From: Spirochaetia bacterium | GTDB taxonomy: Bacteria; Spirochaetota; Leptospirae; Leptospirales; Leptonemataceae | Length of the DNA: 8,990 nt | Assembly: GCA_016195395.1 (NCBI GenBank) | Contig: JACPZR010000584.1 | Coordinates: 1-8,990, forward strand | Direction: 5' to 3' | The notes under the pieces: model-generated | The model's input: only the letters and a program-made list of their open reading frames with translations | What the model was told of the DNA's origin: nothing | Database searches by the model: none | Made by a program: the position numbers and the translations under genes | Part shown: piece by piece, positions 1 through 7,517 of the stretch | How positions within the stretch are numbered: the first letter of the stretch is position 1 | Layout: each line of letters begins with the position of its first letter

Positions 1-975
1 CGCTGGATCAGCCTTGTTTCACTTTTCTTTCAAGTGGCGGCGCTTGGCCTTGTAGACGTTATCCAGGGAGGCTTCTCGACGGCCGATGTTCTCAACTTCT
101 CAGCCCACTTCCGTTTTTATGTGCATCTGACATTTGCGGGCGTGGGTGTCTGGCTTCTGAGTGAAGGGTACAGCAAGGTCAGAGACGAGATCGAGTCGCG
201 CCTGCGTGCCGCGCGCGCAGACCAGGCGCAGGACATGGAGCTCGCCAGAAATATTCAGATGGAACTGCTCCCGCCGCCGCGCCATTCCGGACCGTGGGCG
301 TTCAGCGGTTTTATGCGCACAGCCATGCGTGTGGGCGGGGACTATTTCGATCACATCCCGGCCGGCGGATACGACTGGTTTGCCATTGGCGATGTAACGG
401 GGCATGGGCTGCAGGCCGGAATGCTGGCATTGCAGGCGCGGACACTGTTGCGGCGCGCTCTCGCATATGCGCCCACCGCGGAGCCGCGGGATATTGTCTT
501 TGAAGTGAACAACGCTTTCTACGAAGGGGTCTCTCCGCTCCGTCAACGGAACTTCATGACGTTCTGCCTGATTCGGTGCGGAGAGAATGGATCGGCCGTG
601 TACGCGGGCGCGCACCTGCCCATATTGATTCTGCGCAGCGGTCGCACTGATGTGGAAGTGCACCAGACCCCCGGGCCGTGGCTGGGGCTCGAACCGCTCC
701 GGAGCGCATCCCCCATTCCGCAGGCTGAACTCACTCTGGGTTCCGGCGATCTCATGCTTCTCTTTACTGACGGCGCCTCCGAGGCGGTCAGCCCGCCGGG
801 CCGTCACCTGGGTATCAACGGTCTTGGTGAAATCTGGAAAAATGCGGCCTTGGTGCCCGGGAGCAGGGATGCGCTGACTGCGCTCAATGAAGCCGTGTAC
901 GCCGAAATCATCGCCTTCACGGAAGATGACGAACTGGTGGACGATCTCTCGCTCTTGACGATCCAGCGCAGTTGA
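1..975 (+). CDS. Membrane-anchored SpoIIE/RsbU-type PP2C serine phosphatase (5' partial)
   Basis: The reading frame is open from base 1, so the N-terminus lies outside the window; an in-frame GTG at 34 is probably internal. Two hydrophobic stretches (about residues 2-22 and 39-54 of the visible part) look like membrane segments. They are followed by a charged helical linker and then a SpoIIE-type phosphatase domain. Seen motifs: [12 protein letters not shown] (the linker-to-domain entry typical of RsbU-like proteins), [24 protein letters not shown] and the C-terminal DDLSLL. The aspartates that bind Mn/Mg in PP2C enzymes are therefore all present and the enzyme is probably active. Family members dephosphorylate serine on anti-anti-sigma (STAS) proteins, or act as outputs of sensor modules. 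The natural substrate here is unknown, and no STAS or anti-sigma kinase gene is in view. It ends 13 bases before fumC on the same strand. Function class is confident; the sensed signal and full length are not known. Confidence 0.9.
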   Translation, partial: RWISLVSLFFQVAALGLVDVIQGGFSTADVLNFSAHFRFYVHLTFAGVGVWLLSEGYSKVRDEIESRLRAARADQAQDMELARNIQMELLPPPRHSGPWAFSGFMRTAMRVGGDYFDHIPAGGYDWFAIGDVTGHGLQAGMLALQARTLLRRALAYAPTAEPRDIVFEVNNAFYEGVSPLRQRNFMTFCLIRCGENGSAVYAGAHLPILILRSGRTDVEVHQTPGPWLGLEPLRSASPIPQAELTLGSGDLMLLFTDGASEAVSPPGRHLGINGLGEIWKNAALVPGSRDALTALNEAVYAEIIAFTEDDELVDDLSLLTIQRS

Positions 976-988
976 TATCTTTGTATGT

Positions 989-2383
989 ATGCACGGAATG
1001 CGTACGGAAGAAGATTCAATGGGCACGGTCCAAGTGCCGCAGGACAAATACTGGGGGGCGCAGACACAGAGGTCGCTCCAAAACTTCAGAATCGGCACAG
1101 ACAAGTTTCCACGCGAGATCATCCGGGCGCTGGGGATTTTAAAAAAAGCGGCCGCGCTCGTGAACGTTGAGCTGGGGCTTCTGACGCCGGACAAGGGGCG
1201 ACTGATCACCGCCGCCGCTGATGAAGTGATTGCCGGCGCCCTCGACGCTCATTTTCCGCTCGTCATCTGGCAGACTGGTAGCGGGACACAGACCAATATG
1301 AACGCCAACGAAGTGATCGCGAACCGCGCGATTGAGATGACGGGGGGTATCCTGGGTTCCAAGACGCCTGTGCACCCCAACGATGACGTTAATAAAGCGC
1401 AGAGTTCTAATGACACCTTTCCCACTGCCATGCACATTGCGGCCGCCGAGCAGCTGACGCATGCGCTTCTTCCGGCTCTTGCGCGTCTTCAGAATACGCT
1501 CGCAGGCAAGGCCCGGGCATTTCAGAACGTTATCAAGATCGGCCGGACGCATCTGATGGACGCCACGCCTCTCACGTTGGGGCAGGAATTTTCCGGTTAT
1601 GCGGCGCAGCTGTCGGCGGATATGGACAGACTGAAGAGAAGCCTGCCGGGACTCTTGGAGCTTGCCATCGGAGGGACGGCCGTCGGCACCGGCCTCAATA
1701 CGCATCCTCGATTTGCCGTACTCGCCGCGGAGAAGATTGCGGAACTTACCGGGCTTCCGTTTGTGTCGGCGCCAAACAAGTTCCAAGCCTTGGCATCGCA
1801 CGGTGCGCTCGTGGAAACGAGCGGCGCCCTCAAGACACTTGCCACGGACTGCATGAAGATCGCGAACGATGTTCGATGGCTGGCCAGCGGTCCGCGCTCG
1901 GGCCTGGGGGAACTCTCAATCCCTGACAACGAACCCGGATCTTCCATCATGCCGGGGAAGGTGAATCCCACGCAGAGTGAAGCGATGACCATGGTTGCGG
2001 CACAGGTGATGGGGAATGACGTTGCTGTGAATATCGGGGGCGCGTCCGGGAACTTTGAACTCAATGTCTTCAAACCGCTCATCATTTTTAACGTGCTGAA
2101 TTCCATCCGTCTCCTGGCCGACGTATGCACAAGTTTCAACGACCACTGTGCTGTGGGGATTGAACCGATTCACGCGAACATTCAAAAGCATCTGTCCGAC
2201 TCGCTGATGCTCGTCACCGCTCTGAACCCCCACATTGGATACGACAAAGCGGCCAAGATCGCCAAGCATGCCCACGCCAGCGGGACCACCCTCCGTGAGG
2301 CTGCGGTCAGTCTTGGAATCCTTTCGGCAGATGAGTTCGATCGTCTGGTCCGCCCGGAGGAGATGCTTGCCCCCCCGGAATAG
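989..2383 (+). CDS. fumC: Class II fumarate hydratase (fumarase C)
   Basis: Catalyses reversible hydration of fumarate to L-malate in the TCA cycle; soluble, oxygen-stable homotetramer of the aspartase/fumarase superfamily. At 464 residues it is close to E. coli FumC in length and collinear with it. Visible landmarks: the N-terminal [16 protein letters not shown] segment, the substrate-binding SGTQ (98-101), VHPNDDVN (128-135) and SSN (139-141), [12 protein letters not shown] with the catalytic-region His188, and the superfamily signature [11 protein letters not shown] (317-327) carrying the catalytic serine loop. [16 protein letters not shown] and the [11 protein letters not shown] stretch distinguish it from aspartase and argininosuccinate lyase. 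Start: ATG at 989 or ATG at 998 (461 aa). Both keep the conserved TEEDSMG-like beginning and neither has a convincing Shine-Dalgarno; 998 has a weak CGGA directly upstream. It lies 13 bases after the phosphatase and 6 bases before the DUF692 gene, suggesting co-transcription. Confidence 0.97.
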   Translation: MHGMRTEEDSMGTVQVPQDKYWGAQTQRSLQNFRIGTDKFPREIIRALGILKKAAALVNVELGLLTPDKGRLITAAADEVIAGALDAHFPLVIWQTGSGTQTNMNANEVIANRAIEMTGGILGSKTPVHPNDDVNKAQSSNDTFPTAMHIAAAEQLTHALLPALARLQNTLAGKARAFQNVIKIGRTHLMDATPLTLGQEFSGYAAQLSADMDRLKRSLPGLLELAIGGTAVGTGLNTHPRFAVLAAEKIAELTGLPFVSAPNKFQALASHGALVETSGALKTLATDCMKIANDVRWLASGPRSGLGELSIPDNEPGSSIMPGKVNPTQSEAMTMVAAQVMGNDVAVNIGGASGNFELNVFKPLIIFNVLNSIRLLADVCTSFNDHCAVGIEPIHANIQKHLSDSLMLVTALNPHIGYDKAAKIAKHAHASGTTLREAAVSLGILSADEFDRLVRPEEMLAPPE

Positions 2384-2389
2384 GCTGGC

Positions 2390-3250
2390 ATGTTGGCCGC
2401 GCACGTGAATCCATCATCCAAGACAACCCCTGTGATCGGAGTGGGTGTGGGCCTGCGCGCCCAGCACTATCCCTACCTGCTGGAGCGGCCAAAAACCACA
2501 GTGGATTGGTTTGAGGCAATTTCCGAAAACTACATGGATACAGAAGGTCGTCCCCTGGCGATTCTGGAATTCATCCGCCGCGACTATCCGGTGGCTCTCC
2601 ACGGAGTCTCGCTTTCGATTGGAGCGGAGCATCCGGACGATCTATATCTGCGGCGCTGGAAAACGTTAGTTGACCGGATTGATCCCTTTATTGTGTCGGA
2701 CCACCTGTGCTGGACGCACATAGGACCTCCGCAGCTTCACGATCTTTTGCCTCTCCCGTTCACGGATGAAGCGCTGACCCGCGTCGTTCAAAACATAGAA
2801 CGAGCGCAGGAAGCCCTGGGACGACAGCTGATCCTTGAGAACGTATCAAGCTATCTGACTTATAGACATTCGACCATGACGGAATGGGAATTCCTTGCCC
2901 GCGTTGCAGATCAATCAGGGTGCGGCATTCTTCTGGACGTGAATAACGTCTATGTCAGCGCAAAGAATCACGGCTTCGACGCCGAGGTGTTCATCCGCTC
3001 CATTCCCGTGACACACGTCAAGCAGATGCATCTGGCGGGGTTCACCGACCGCGGGGCCTTTCTCTTTGATACGCATAGTCGCCCCGTTCACGAGGACGTC
3101 TGGGACTTGTTCGGCACGGCATCATCACTTTTCCCGGACGTCCCTGTGCTCATTGAGTGGGATGATGACATTCCCCCGTTTCCGCGACTGGAAGAAGAGG
3201 CCCGGCGCGCCAGGGAGATCAGAGCCCGGAGCACCGCGAAATTGAACTAA
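2390..3250 (+). CDS. DUF692 / MNIO-family multinuclear iron enzyme (UPF0276-like)
   Basis: A 286-residue TIM-barrel-type protein of the DUF692 (UPF0276) family, now called multinuclear non-heme iron-dependent oxidases. Characterised members (MbnB, TglH, BufB) oxidatively remodel cysteines in ribosomal peptides, usually with a partner protein. Seen family landmarks: GVGLR (18-23), EAISENYM (42-49), LHGVSLSIG (70-78), SDHLCW (103-108), EN (150-151), LLDVNNVYVSAKNHG (181-195), HLAGF (214-218), DTHSRPV (227-233) and IEWDDDIP (255-262). These hold the conserved His/Asp/Glu/Asn residues expected to ligate iron, so the enzyme looks intact and full length. ATG at 2390 is 6 bases after the fumC stop, with only a weak AGG ahead; an in-frame GTG at 2405 is an alternative. 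No DUF2063/BufC-like partner, RRE protein or Cys-rich precursor gene lies next to it in this window. Substrate is unknown. Confidence 0.9.
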   Translation: MLAAHVNPSSKTTPVIGVGVGLRAQHYPYLLERPKTTVDWFEAISENYMDTEGRPLAILEFIRRDYPVALHGVSLSIGAEHPDDLYLRRWKTLVDRIDPFIVSDHLCWTHIGPPQLHDLLPLPFTDEALTRVVQNIERAQEALGRQLILENVSSYLTYRHSTMTEWEFLARVADQSGCGILLDVNNVYVSAKNHGFDAEVFIRSIPVTHVKQMHLAGFTDRGAFLFDTHSRPVHEDVWDLFGTASSLFPDVPVLIEWDDDIPPFPRLEEEARRAREIRARSTAKLN

Positions 3251-3319
3251 CCGACGCATGACTTTAGGCGGTCGGGATTCCGCTTGCGTTTCTACACCGC
3301 TGCTCTGACGCCTGACGTT

Positions 3320-3790
3320 ATGACCAAGTCGCTTTACATTGCCCTGACAATCGTTGTTGGAATGTTCATCAGTCTTCATCTGGCAATGAACGGGCGTTTG
3401 GGAGGCGCTTTCAAATCGGCTGCAGGAACCGACGTGCGGGCCGCCGCCGCGGCCAACGTCTTTTTCTGGTTGATCGGCGCTTTAGTGGCCGTCGCCTATT
3501 ATTTCATTCTCCAGCCGGGCTCGCCCTTGGATTTTGTGAGTATGGCGCCTAAACCGCTTTTTCTGGCGGGCGCAATGGGGGCTTCCCTCGTGTTTGCGGT
3601 AACGTTTTTAATTCCTGACAAGGTGGGCGGAGCGGCGTACGGTTTTCTTTTCCTTGTGACGGGGCAGGTGCTGATGGGGTTGATCCTTTCCCACTTTGGC
3701 TGGCTGGGTTCGCCCGTTGACCCCGTTTCGATCAAGAAGCTTGCTGGTCTGGGCTTGATCGCACTTGGCGTTTTCGTCGTAGTAAAGTAA
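3320..3790 (+). CDS. YdcZ/DUF606-type DMT-superfamily membrane protein
   Basis: A 156-residue, very hydrophobic protein with about five predicted membrane helices (roughly residues 5-22, 44-63, 78-97, 102-124 and 137-155). The N-terminal MNGRLGGAF segment after the first helix and the C-terminal HFGWLGSPVDPVSIKKLAG followed by a final helix resemble the DUF606/YdcZ family of small drug/metabolite transporters (DMT superfamily). Such proteins are half-size units thought to work as dimers in the inner membrane; substrates are mostly unknown. ATG at 3320 gives the expected family length. The frame stays open to a TTG at 3284, but the extra residues do not look like a family N-terminus, and no Shine-Dalgarno favours either. 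The gene starts 69 bases after the DUF692 gene and converges with the DUF6544 gene, with 61 bases between stops and no clear hairpin-plus-T terminator. Family placement is from pattern memory and is moderately sure. Confidence 0.75.
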   Translation: MTKSLYIALTIVVGMFISLHLAMNGRLGGAFKSAAGTDVRAAAAANVFFWLIGALVAVAYYFILQPGSPLDFVSMAPKPLFLAGAMGASLVFAVTFLIPDKVGGAAYGFLFLVTGQVLMGLILSHFGWLGSPVDPVSIKKLAGLGLIALGVFVVVK

Positions 3791-3851
3791 CTGTCTCGCT
3801 GCGCTGTCCGCGCCGGATTTCGTCCTCATGCGTGAGCTGGGAGACCGGCCG

Positions 3852-4706
3852 TCAGGGGAGACTGCCGGGAGCCGCGTTGAAAACGATGTCCCCCGGTTGA
3901 ATGCGGAATTCGGCGTAGGGCAGGTCGCCGTCAGGAAGTTTCCAGACAGCCTGACCCTGTGCCGGCAGCATGCGGCCATTCATTCTCGTCCAGCCCGTAA
4001 CGGGGGTGCTCCACATTGTCCTCTTTGGTTCTTGGCCGGGCGGGGCCATCCATCGGTCGTTTGTACGGAAATCCTGAACCGCGCCCCTTTCATCCACAAG
4101 CACGCGCGCGGTTACTGTGTTTCCCTTGTCGGATAACGCTACTTCAAAGGAGTTCGTGTCTACGGCCTGCCAGGTGACAGAAGGCGTAAGAAGCATCGAA
4201 GGACACAGGAGCACCGCATCGTTCAACCAAGTAACCAGTTCCCCAAGATCAAACTCCATCCCTTGTCCGTCCTGGACCGTGACGCTGTCCAGAACGCGGA
4301 CAAGGAGGCGTCCCTTTCCGTGTGCATAGGTATCACGTCCCAGCACTGGCACCCCATAGAATGGAAGGACCATGTAGAAGAGGCGCGCAATGTCGTGTGG
4401 ACCATTCGTGAACTGGAGGGCGTCCAAGTCTTTCCACGGCGCGTCAGCGCTGGAACGGAAGCGCCCGCGGAAGTGACTGCGAAACGACACGTCTCTCTCT
4501 TGTCCCACCCCTCCCATGAAACGCAGATAACGTTGTGCAGGGGCAGGCAGTGAAAGAAGATCGTTTTCCGTGATCGCGGGCCGTGCGGCCGGAGCCCCGG
4601 CCAGTCCCAGCGCCTGAACCTCGCGGGAAAATGTTGCCGGCATGCGAATGCAGGCGGCGCCCGCGCCGATTGCTATCAAGGAAAAAATGACGGTGGCACT
4701 ACGCAT
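3852..4706 (-). CDS. DUF6544-family (formerly DUF6920) protein, membrane-anchored or exported
   Basis: A 284-residue protein whose first about 20 residues form a hydrophobic segment, so it is exported or anchored in the membrane. Cys19 follows GAGAA, which is not a convincing lipobox. The rest matches the DUF6544 pattern as I know it: LPAPAQRYLRF near residues 53-63, a GRFR segment with a following PW (81-91), VLGRDTYAHGKGRLLV (121-136), a VTW strand (177-179), MWSTPVTGW (231-239), and near the end LPAQGQAVWKLPDGDLPYAEF (247-267). The alternating strands suggest a beta-rich fold; the biochemical role of the family is not known to me. It is the last gene of a minus-strand block, 91 bases downstream of two ABC permeases, so it could be their periplasmic accessory, but this rests only on position. 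ATG start, with a poor GAG-type Shine-Dalgarno. Confidence 0.8.
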   Translation of the reverse strand: MRSATVIFSLIAIGAGAACIRMPATFSREVQALGLAGAPAARPAITENDLLSLPAPAQRYLRFMGGVGQERDVSFRSHFRGRFRSSADAPWKDLDALQFTNGPHDIARLFYMVLPFYGVPVLGRDTYAHGKGRLLVRVLDSVTVQDGQGMEFDLGELVTWLNDAVLLCPSMLLTPSVTWQAVDTNSFEVALSDKGNTVTARVLVDERGAVQDFRTNDRWMAPPGQEPKRTMWSTPVTGWTRMNGRMLPAQGQAVWKLPDGDLPYAEFRIQPGDIVFNAAPGSLP

Positions 4707-4797
4707 GACTCAAAGAAATTCACCAAAGAAGAATCGCAACGCAAGTTTCATTGCCCGGTGCTGCAGACGATGTGAAAATTATCAGGAGAACAGACGC

Positions 4798-6063
4798 TCA
4801 TCGGTTGTAGATGGCCCGCACGGGCGAAACGCGCACGGCGCGGAGGGCCGGGTAAATGCCGGATACAAAGCTGACAATGGCGGCCACGCTCATCCCTACA
4901 AAGAAATCCTGGACTTTCAGGAAAGGCCGGATGATGCCCGCCCCGGCAGTGTTGCTGATCTGGATGCCGCTCAGATCCAAGCCCACCCAATGGAACACGC
5001 CTACAACGATCATCCCCAGAATCTGTCCGCCAATCACTCCGGCGAGCGTCACAAAGAATGTTTCAAACATGACCTGCCAAAACAGAAGCGACGGGCTGGT
5101 GCCGATCGCATGCATCATTCCGATCTCATGCATCCGTTCAAAGATGGACATGGTCACCGATTCAAACAACACAATGCCAAAGCCCACCATGATGAAGAAG
5201 TAGAAGAGAATCGTGATCTGATCGTAGAGTTGGAAGAATTCTGCGAGGCTCGGCTCCATTTCCTGATAGGTGGCCGTTTCAAGCCCTGGTTCCCCGCGAA
5301 GTGCTGCCGACAGGGCCGCTTTGATTTTACCGGCCTGCGTCATGTCCGGTCCGTGAAAGACAAAGTAGCTCACCTCAGTTTCATCGCCTTCGTTCCGCAG
5401 CCGTGAGAAGTCCGCGCGCCTCATCAGCACCATGCGCTCGTCAAGAGAGGCGGCCGGGGAGCGGAAGATCCCGTGTATGGCGCACCGAAATGACACCGCT
5501 GTTCCACCCGACCCGCCCGTAGACACCACAACATAGTCGCCCGTGGCGGCTTCAAAGTCGTCCGCCAGTTTCTTTCCCACAAGGCACAAGGGTATTTTCG
5601 ACGGGTCCGCGGAGGCGGGAAGGGACGTGCCTTCTATGATCCAGCCGGGTATGCCGCTCACCCCTGCTTCTTTTTCGGGCTCGATCCCCACGAGGATCAC
5701 GCCCTTGGTTTCTCCGCCCAGCCTCACCATCGCATCGCGTTCCATTCGGGGTGCATAACGTGTGCCTGCGGGAAGACTTGCGGCAAAGAGCGACTCCAGC
5801 CGGGCCGGGCTAGGCAGCCGGAGACCGGTCTGGCGCGAGTCCAAATAGCCGGACGGTCGGATCTGCGCGTGGCCCAGCCCTGTTTCAATGGCCACAACTA
5901 CCATGGATTCAAACATTCCGTTGATAAAGCCCTGGCTGACCACTACGCAGATCATCGCAACGGCGCCGGTCGCGGCAACCACGAGCGCGCGCCGCTTCCT
6001 GCGTATAACGTCTCTCGACGCCATCGTAACCAGGAGCTGCAGTTTGTCGATCAGTCTGCCCAA
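4798..6063 (-). CDS. ABC transporter permease, FtsX/LolC-E/MacB type
   Basis: A 421-residue permease with the usual MacB-like architecture. It has a short basic N-terminus (RRKRR at 21-25), TM1 (about 26-46), a periplasmic MacB_PCD-like domain (about 50-275, including GHAQIRPSGY) and a C-terminal FtsX domain with three helices (about 283-305, 333-357 and 388-409). The FtsX signature ERMHEIGMMHAIGTSP spans 309-324. The C-terminus RAVRVSPVRAI is typical. The family couples with a LolD/MacB-type ATPase to move lipoproteins or other substrates out of the inner membrane, or to drive periplasmic machinery by mechanotransmission. Substrate is not deducible. The start is TTG at 6063, 7 bases after the stop of the upstream permease, with a GAGAG that overlaps that stop (6068-6072) as a weak ribosome site. 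The first in-frame ATG is residue 14 (6024), which would trim the N-terminal helix region. Forms a pair with the 6071-7378 gene; no ATPase gene adjoins. Confidence 0.9.
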   Translation of the reverse strand: MGRLIDKLQLLVTMASRDVIRRKRRALVVAATGAVAMICVVVSQGFINGMFESMVVVAIETGLGHAQIRPSGYLDSRQTGLRLPSPARLESLFAASLPAGTRYAPRMERDAMVRLGGETKGVILVGIEPEKEAGVSGIPGWIIEGTSLPASADPSKIPLCLVGKKLADDFEAATGDYVVVSTGGSGGTAVSFRCAIHGIFRSPAASLDERMVLMRRADFSRLRNEGDETEVSYFVFHGPDMTQAGKIKAALSAALRGEPGLETATYQEMEPSLAEFFQLYDQITILFYFFIMVGFGIVLFESVTMSIFERMHEIGMMHAIGTSPSLLFWQVMFETFFVTLAGVIGGQILGMIVVGVFHWVGLDLSGIQISNTAGAGIIRPFLKVQDFFVGMSVAAIVSFVSGIYPALRAVRVSPVRAIYNR

Positions 6064-6070
6064 AGTTCTC

Positions 6071-7378
6071 TCACAACGTGTTGATCAGAGTAACCGGATT
6101 CAACTGGAAGAGCCGGCGTGACGCGGCCCAGCCCATAAAGAATGCAGGGAGCGTCAGAGCGAGCGCAAGCTGCACCTGTTTACCCATGTCCAAAATCGGT
6201 TTAAACCTGGGCGGAATCTGCATGCTTTCATAGAGTTTTCCAAACGTGGTGCCTGTGAGATCTATAGGGTTCCCGTGCAGGTACAGCGCCAATAACGTTG
6301 ATCCTGCAATGCCCACGCACACGCCGGGAATGACAAGCAGGGCTACTTCATAAAGGATCATCCGGCGGAGATCCTGGGGCGTTGTGCCGATCGCAAGCAT
6401 GACGCCCAGTTCTTTTAACCGCTCCTGGATGGACATCTGGAGCGTATTCAAAACGCCGAATGAAATCGAAACAGCGAAAAAGAAAAGAAATACGGCCAGC
6501 TTGGCGCCGGCGATTTTGAGAATCTCCTTCACTTCCGGATTCAGCTGTTCCCAGTCGAGCACCACCGGATCGTAGATTTTCGATTCTCCGGGACGCGCAC
6601 CGGACAGGTCCTTTGGCGGAGGCAGTATCGCCTGCAGCCGTTCCCGGACCTGCGCTGACATGACCTGGTCTTCCACTCCCAGAGCAACAGATGTAAAGTA
6701 ACGTTTCGCCGCCGTGCCGGAATCATCCGTCATGTTGGTGCCAAAGAGTTTCTCTCCCGTTGCAAGGGCGAGCATCACGCGGGCTGTGTCCAGCTGTGTC
6801 TGGTCCGCGCGGAATATTCCCGAAACCTGCGCCTCGACCGCGCCCACAGAACCGTCGAACTGGGTAGTGATCAGATAGAAACGCGAGGCTGGCTTCAAGT
6901 CCATAGTCCGCGCGAGCTTGTAACCGATGAGCGCGCCGGGGATCTCCGCATCGAATGCGGGTCCGCCCGCCGTGATGAACTTGTGCAGGGTGGTGATTTC
7001 TCTTTCGCTCGCGGGGTCGGCTGCGAAAACAGAAACAAAGCGTGTCCGCTCGCCGGCATTCATGACAGCCCCTGATCGGATGCGCGGGGATACGGCGCGC
7101 ACGCCTTCCACTTTGACGCGTTCGAGGAATCCCGGGGTTGTCTCAAGCGCGCGCGAAAGGCTCCTGTGCTCATTCCAGCCGTAGGCCGTGATCTCAAGGA
7201 GCCCCGAGTCCAGCTGTACAGCGTGGGAGATCATGTCGAACTGAAGCCCCTCGGAGAGAAACCGCATGGCGCTGACGAGAAACGTCCCCGATACGATGAG
7301 AAACAGGGTCACCAGAGTCCGGCGCGGGGTCCGGAGAATGTTTCTGAAGGCCAAGAGGAGCACAGGGTATTTAGGCAC
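6071..7378 (-). CDS. ABC transporter permease, FtsX/LolC-E/MacB type (first of pair)
   Basis: Same architecture as its downstream neighbour. From the proposed start it has 435 residues: FRNILRTPRRT (11-21), TM1 (about 21-39), a periplasmic domain (about 45-285), and a C-terminal FtsX domain with helices near 290-312, 345-367 and 403-420. The signature ERLKELGVMLAIGTTP spans 319-334. It ends with the typical RLFQLNPVTLI. It probably forms a heterodimer with the 4798-6063 permease, but the cognate ATPase is not encoded in the window. Start choice: I use GTG at 7378 because family members normally begin about ten residues before the basic FRNxLR motif. The frame stays open to TTG at 7492, adding 38 residues that look non-coding (no membrane or domain character). 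Neither start has a good Shine-Dalgarno. GTG at 7363 is another possibility. The product is certain as a family; the exact 5' end is uncertain. Confidence 0.88.
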   Translation of the reverse strand: MPKYPVLLLAFRNILRTPRRTLVTLFLIVSGTFLVSAMRFLSEGLQFDMISHAVQLDSGLLEITAYGWNEHRSLSRALETTPGFLERVKVEGVRAVSPRIRSGAVMNAGERTRFVSVFAADPASEREITTLHKFITAGGPAFDAEIPGALIGYKLARTMDLKPASRFYLITTQFDGSVGAVEAQVSGIFRADQTQLDTARVMLALATGEKLFGTNMTDDSGTAAKRYFTSVALGVEDQVMSAQVRERLQAILPPPKDLSGARPGESKIYDPVVLDWEQLNPEVKEILKIAGAKLAVFLFFFAVSISFGVLNTLQMSIQERLKELGVMLAIGTTPQDLRRMILYEVALLVIPGVCVGIAGSTLLALYLHGNPIDLTGTTFGKLYESMQIPPRFKPILDMGKQVQLALALTLPAFFMGWAASRRLFQLNPVTLINTL

Positions 7379-7458
7379 GAGCCAGCCCGTTGTCAAAGCA
7401 GATTGCCGGGCCGCAAAAGATGATAAAGCGCAGGCCGGGGCTGCCCGCCCCAAGTTAT

Positions 7459-7487
7459 TTGACCAGAACAAGGGTGCGTCGTACCTT
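7459..7487 (+). promoter_or_regulatory. Candidate sigma-70-type promoter for leuA
   Basis: TTGACC (7459-7464), a five-of-six match to the -35 consensus, is followed after 17 bases by TACCTT (7482-7487), a poor three-of-six -10 match. Spacing and distance to the leuA start (30 bases) are reasonable. The weak -10 makes this a suggestion only; the consensus used by this organism is unknown. Confidence 0.3.
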
Positions 7488-7493
7488 GGCAAA

Positions 7494-7507
7494 GTCGACG
7501 ATTCGAC
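7494..7507. promoter_or_regulatory. Small palindrome just upstream of leuA (possible operator)
   Basis: A perfect inverted repeat, GTCGA-CGAT-TCGAC, lies 10 bases before the leuA ATG and just downstream of the candidate promoter. Its place would suit a repressor site or a small mRNA hairpin near the ribosome site. With only 5 bp per arm in GC-rich DNA, chance is quite possible. Confidence 0.2.
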
Positions 7508-7508
7508 C

Positions 7509-7513
7509 AGGTG
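7509..7513 (+). promoter_or_regulatory. Ribosome binding site of leuA
   Basis: AGGTG matches five bases of the anti-Shine-Dalgarno complement and sits four bases before ATG 7518. It is the clearest ribosome site in the window and fixes the leuA start. Confidence 0.6.
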
Positions 7514-7517
7514 TACT

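Larger units (their letters stand above)
7379..7517. other. Divergent intergenic region between the permease block and leuA
   Basis: If the permease starts at GTG 7378, this 139-base stretch holds the control signals for both directions. Besides the leuA promoter candidate, palindrome and ribosome site, it contains a short inverted repeat GGGGC-TGCCC-GCCCC (7437-7451) without a following T run, so it is not a convincing terminator. I see no good promoter facing the permeases, no leucine-rich leader peptide and no T-box. The left part could instead code for the permease N-terminus if the TTG at 7492 is used. Confidence 0.5.

Noticed and set aside
100..1209. Long minus-strand open frame (369 codons) opposite the phosphatase and the start of fumC
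   Set aside because: It lies wholly antisense to two genes with clear family motifs, and its translation (Arg/Pro/His-rich, no domain) looks like a shadow of GC-rich codon use.
1597..2139. Minus-strand open frame of 180 codons inside fumC
   Set aside because: Fully antisense to the highly conserved fumarase core; no family resemblance.
3258..3308. 16-codon ORF with one Cys between the DUF692 and YdcZ-like genes, considered as a precursor peptide
   Set aside because: No ribosome site, one cysteine only, no leader-like or repeated Cys pattern; such short ORFs are expected by chance.
3791..3851. Possible bidirectional terminator between the convergent genes
   Set aside because: No stable GC stem followed by a T run was seen on either strand.
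4642..5406. Plus-strand open frame of 254 codons, His-rich, opposite the second permease and the DUF6544 start
   Set aside because: The His/Lys/Asp-rich composition mirrors the antisense of hydrophobic permease codons; no domain is visible and the minus-strand genes are certain.
7373..7401. TTGACA-17-TAAATA promoter look-alike on the minus strand
   Set aside because: The -35 is perfect but the -10 matches poorly, and it overlaps the proposed permease start, so it could not drive that gene.
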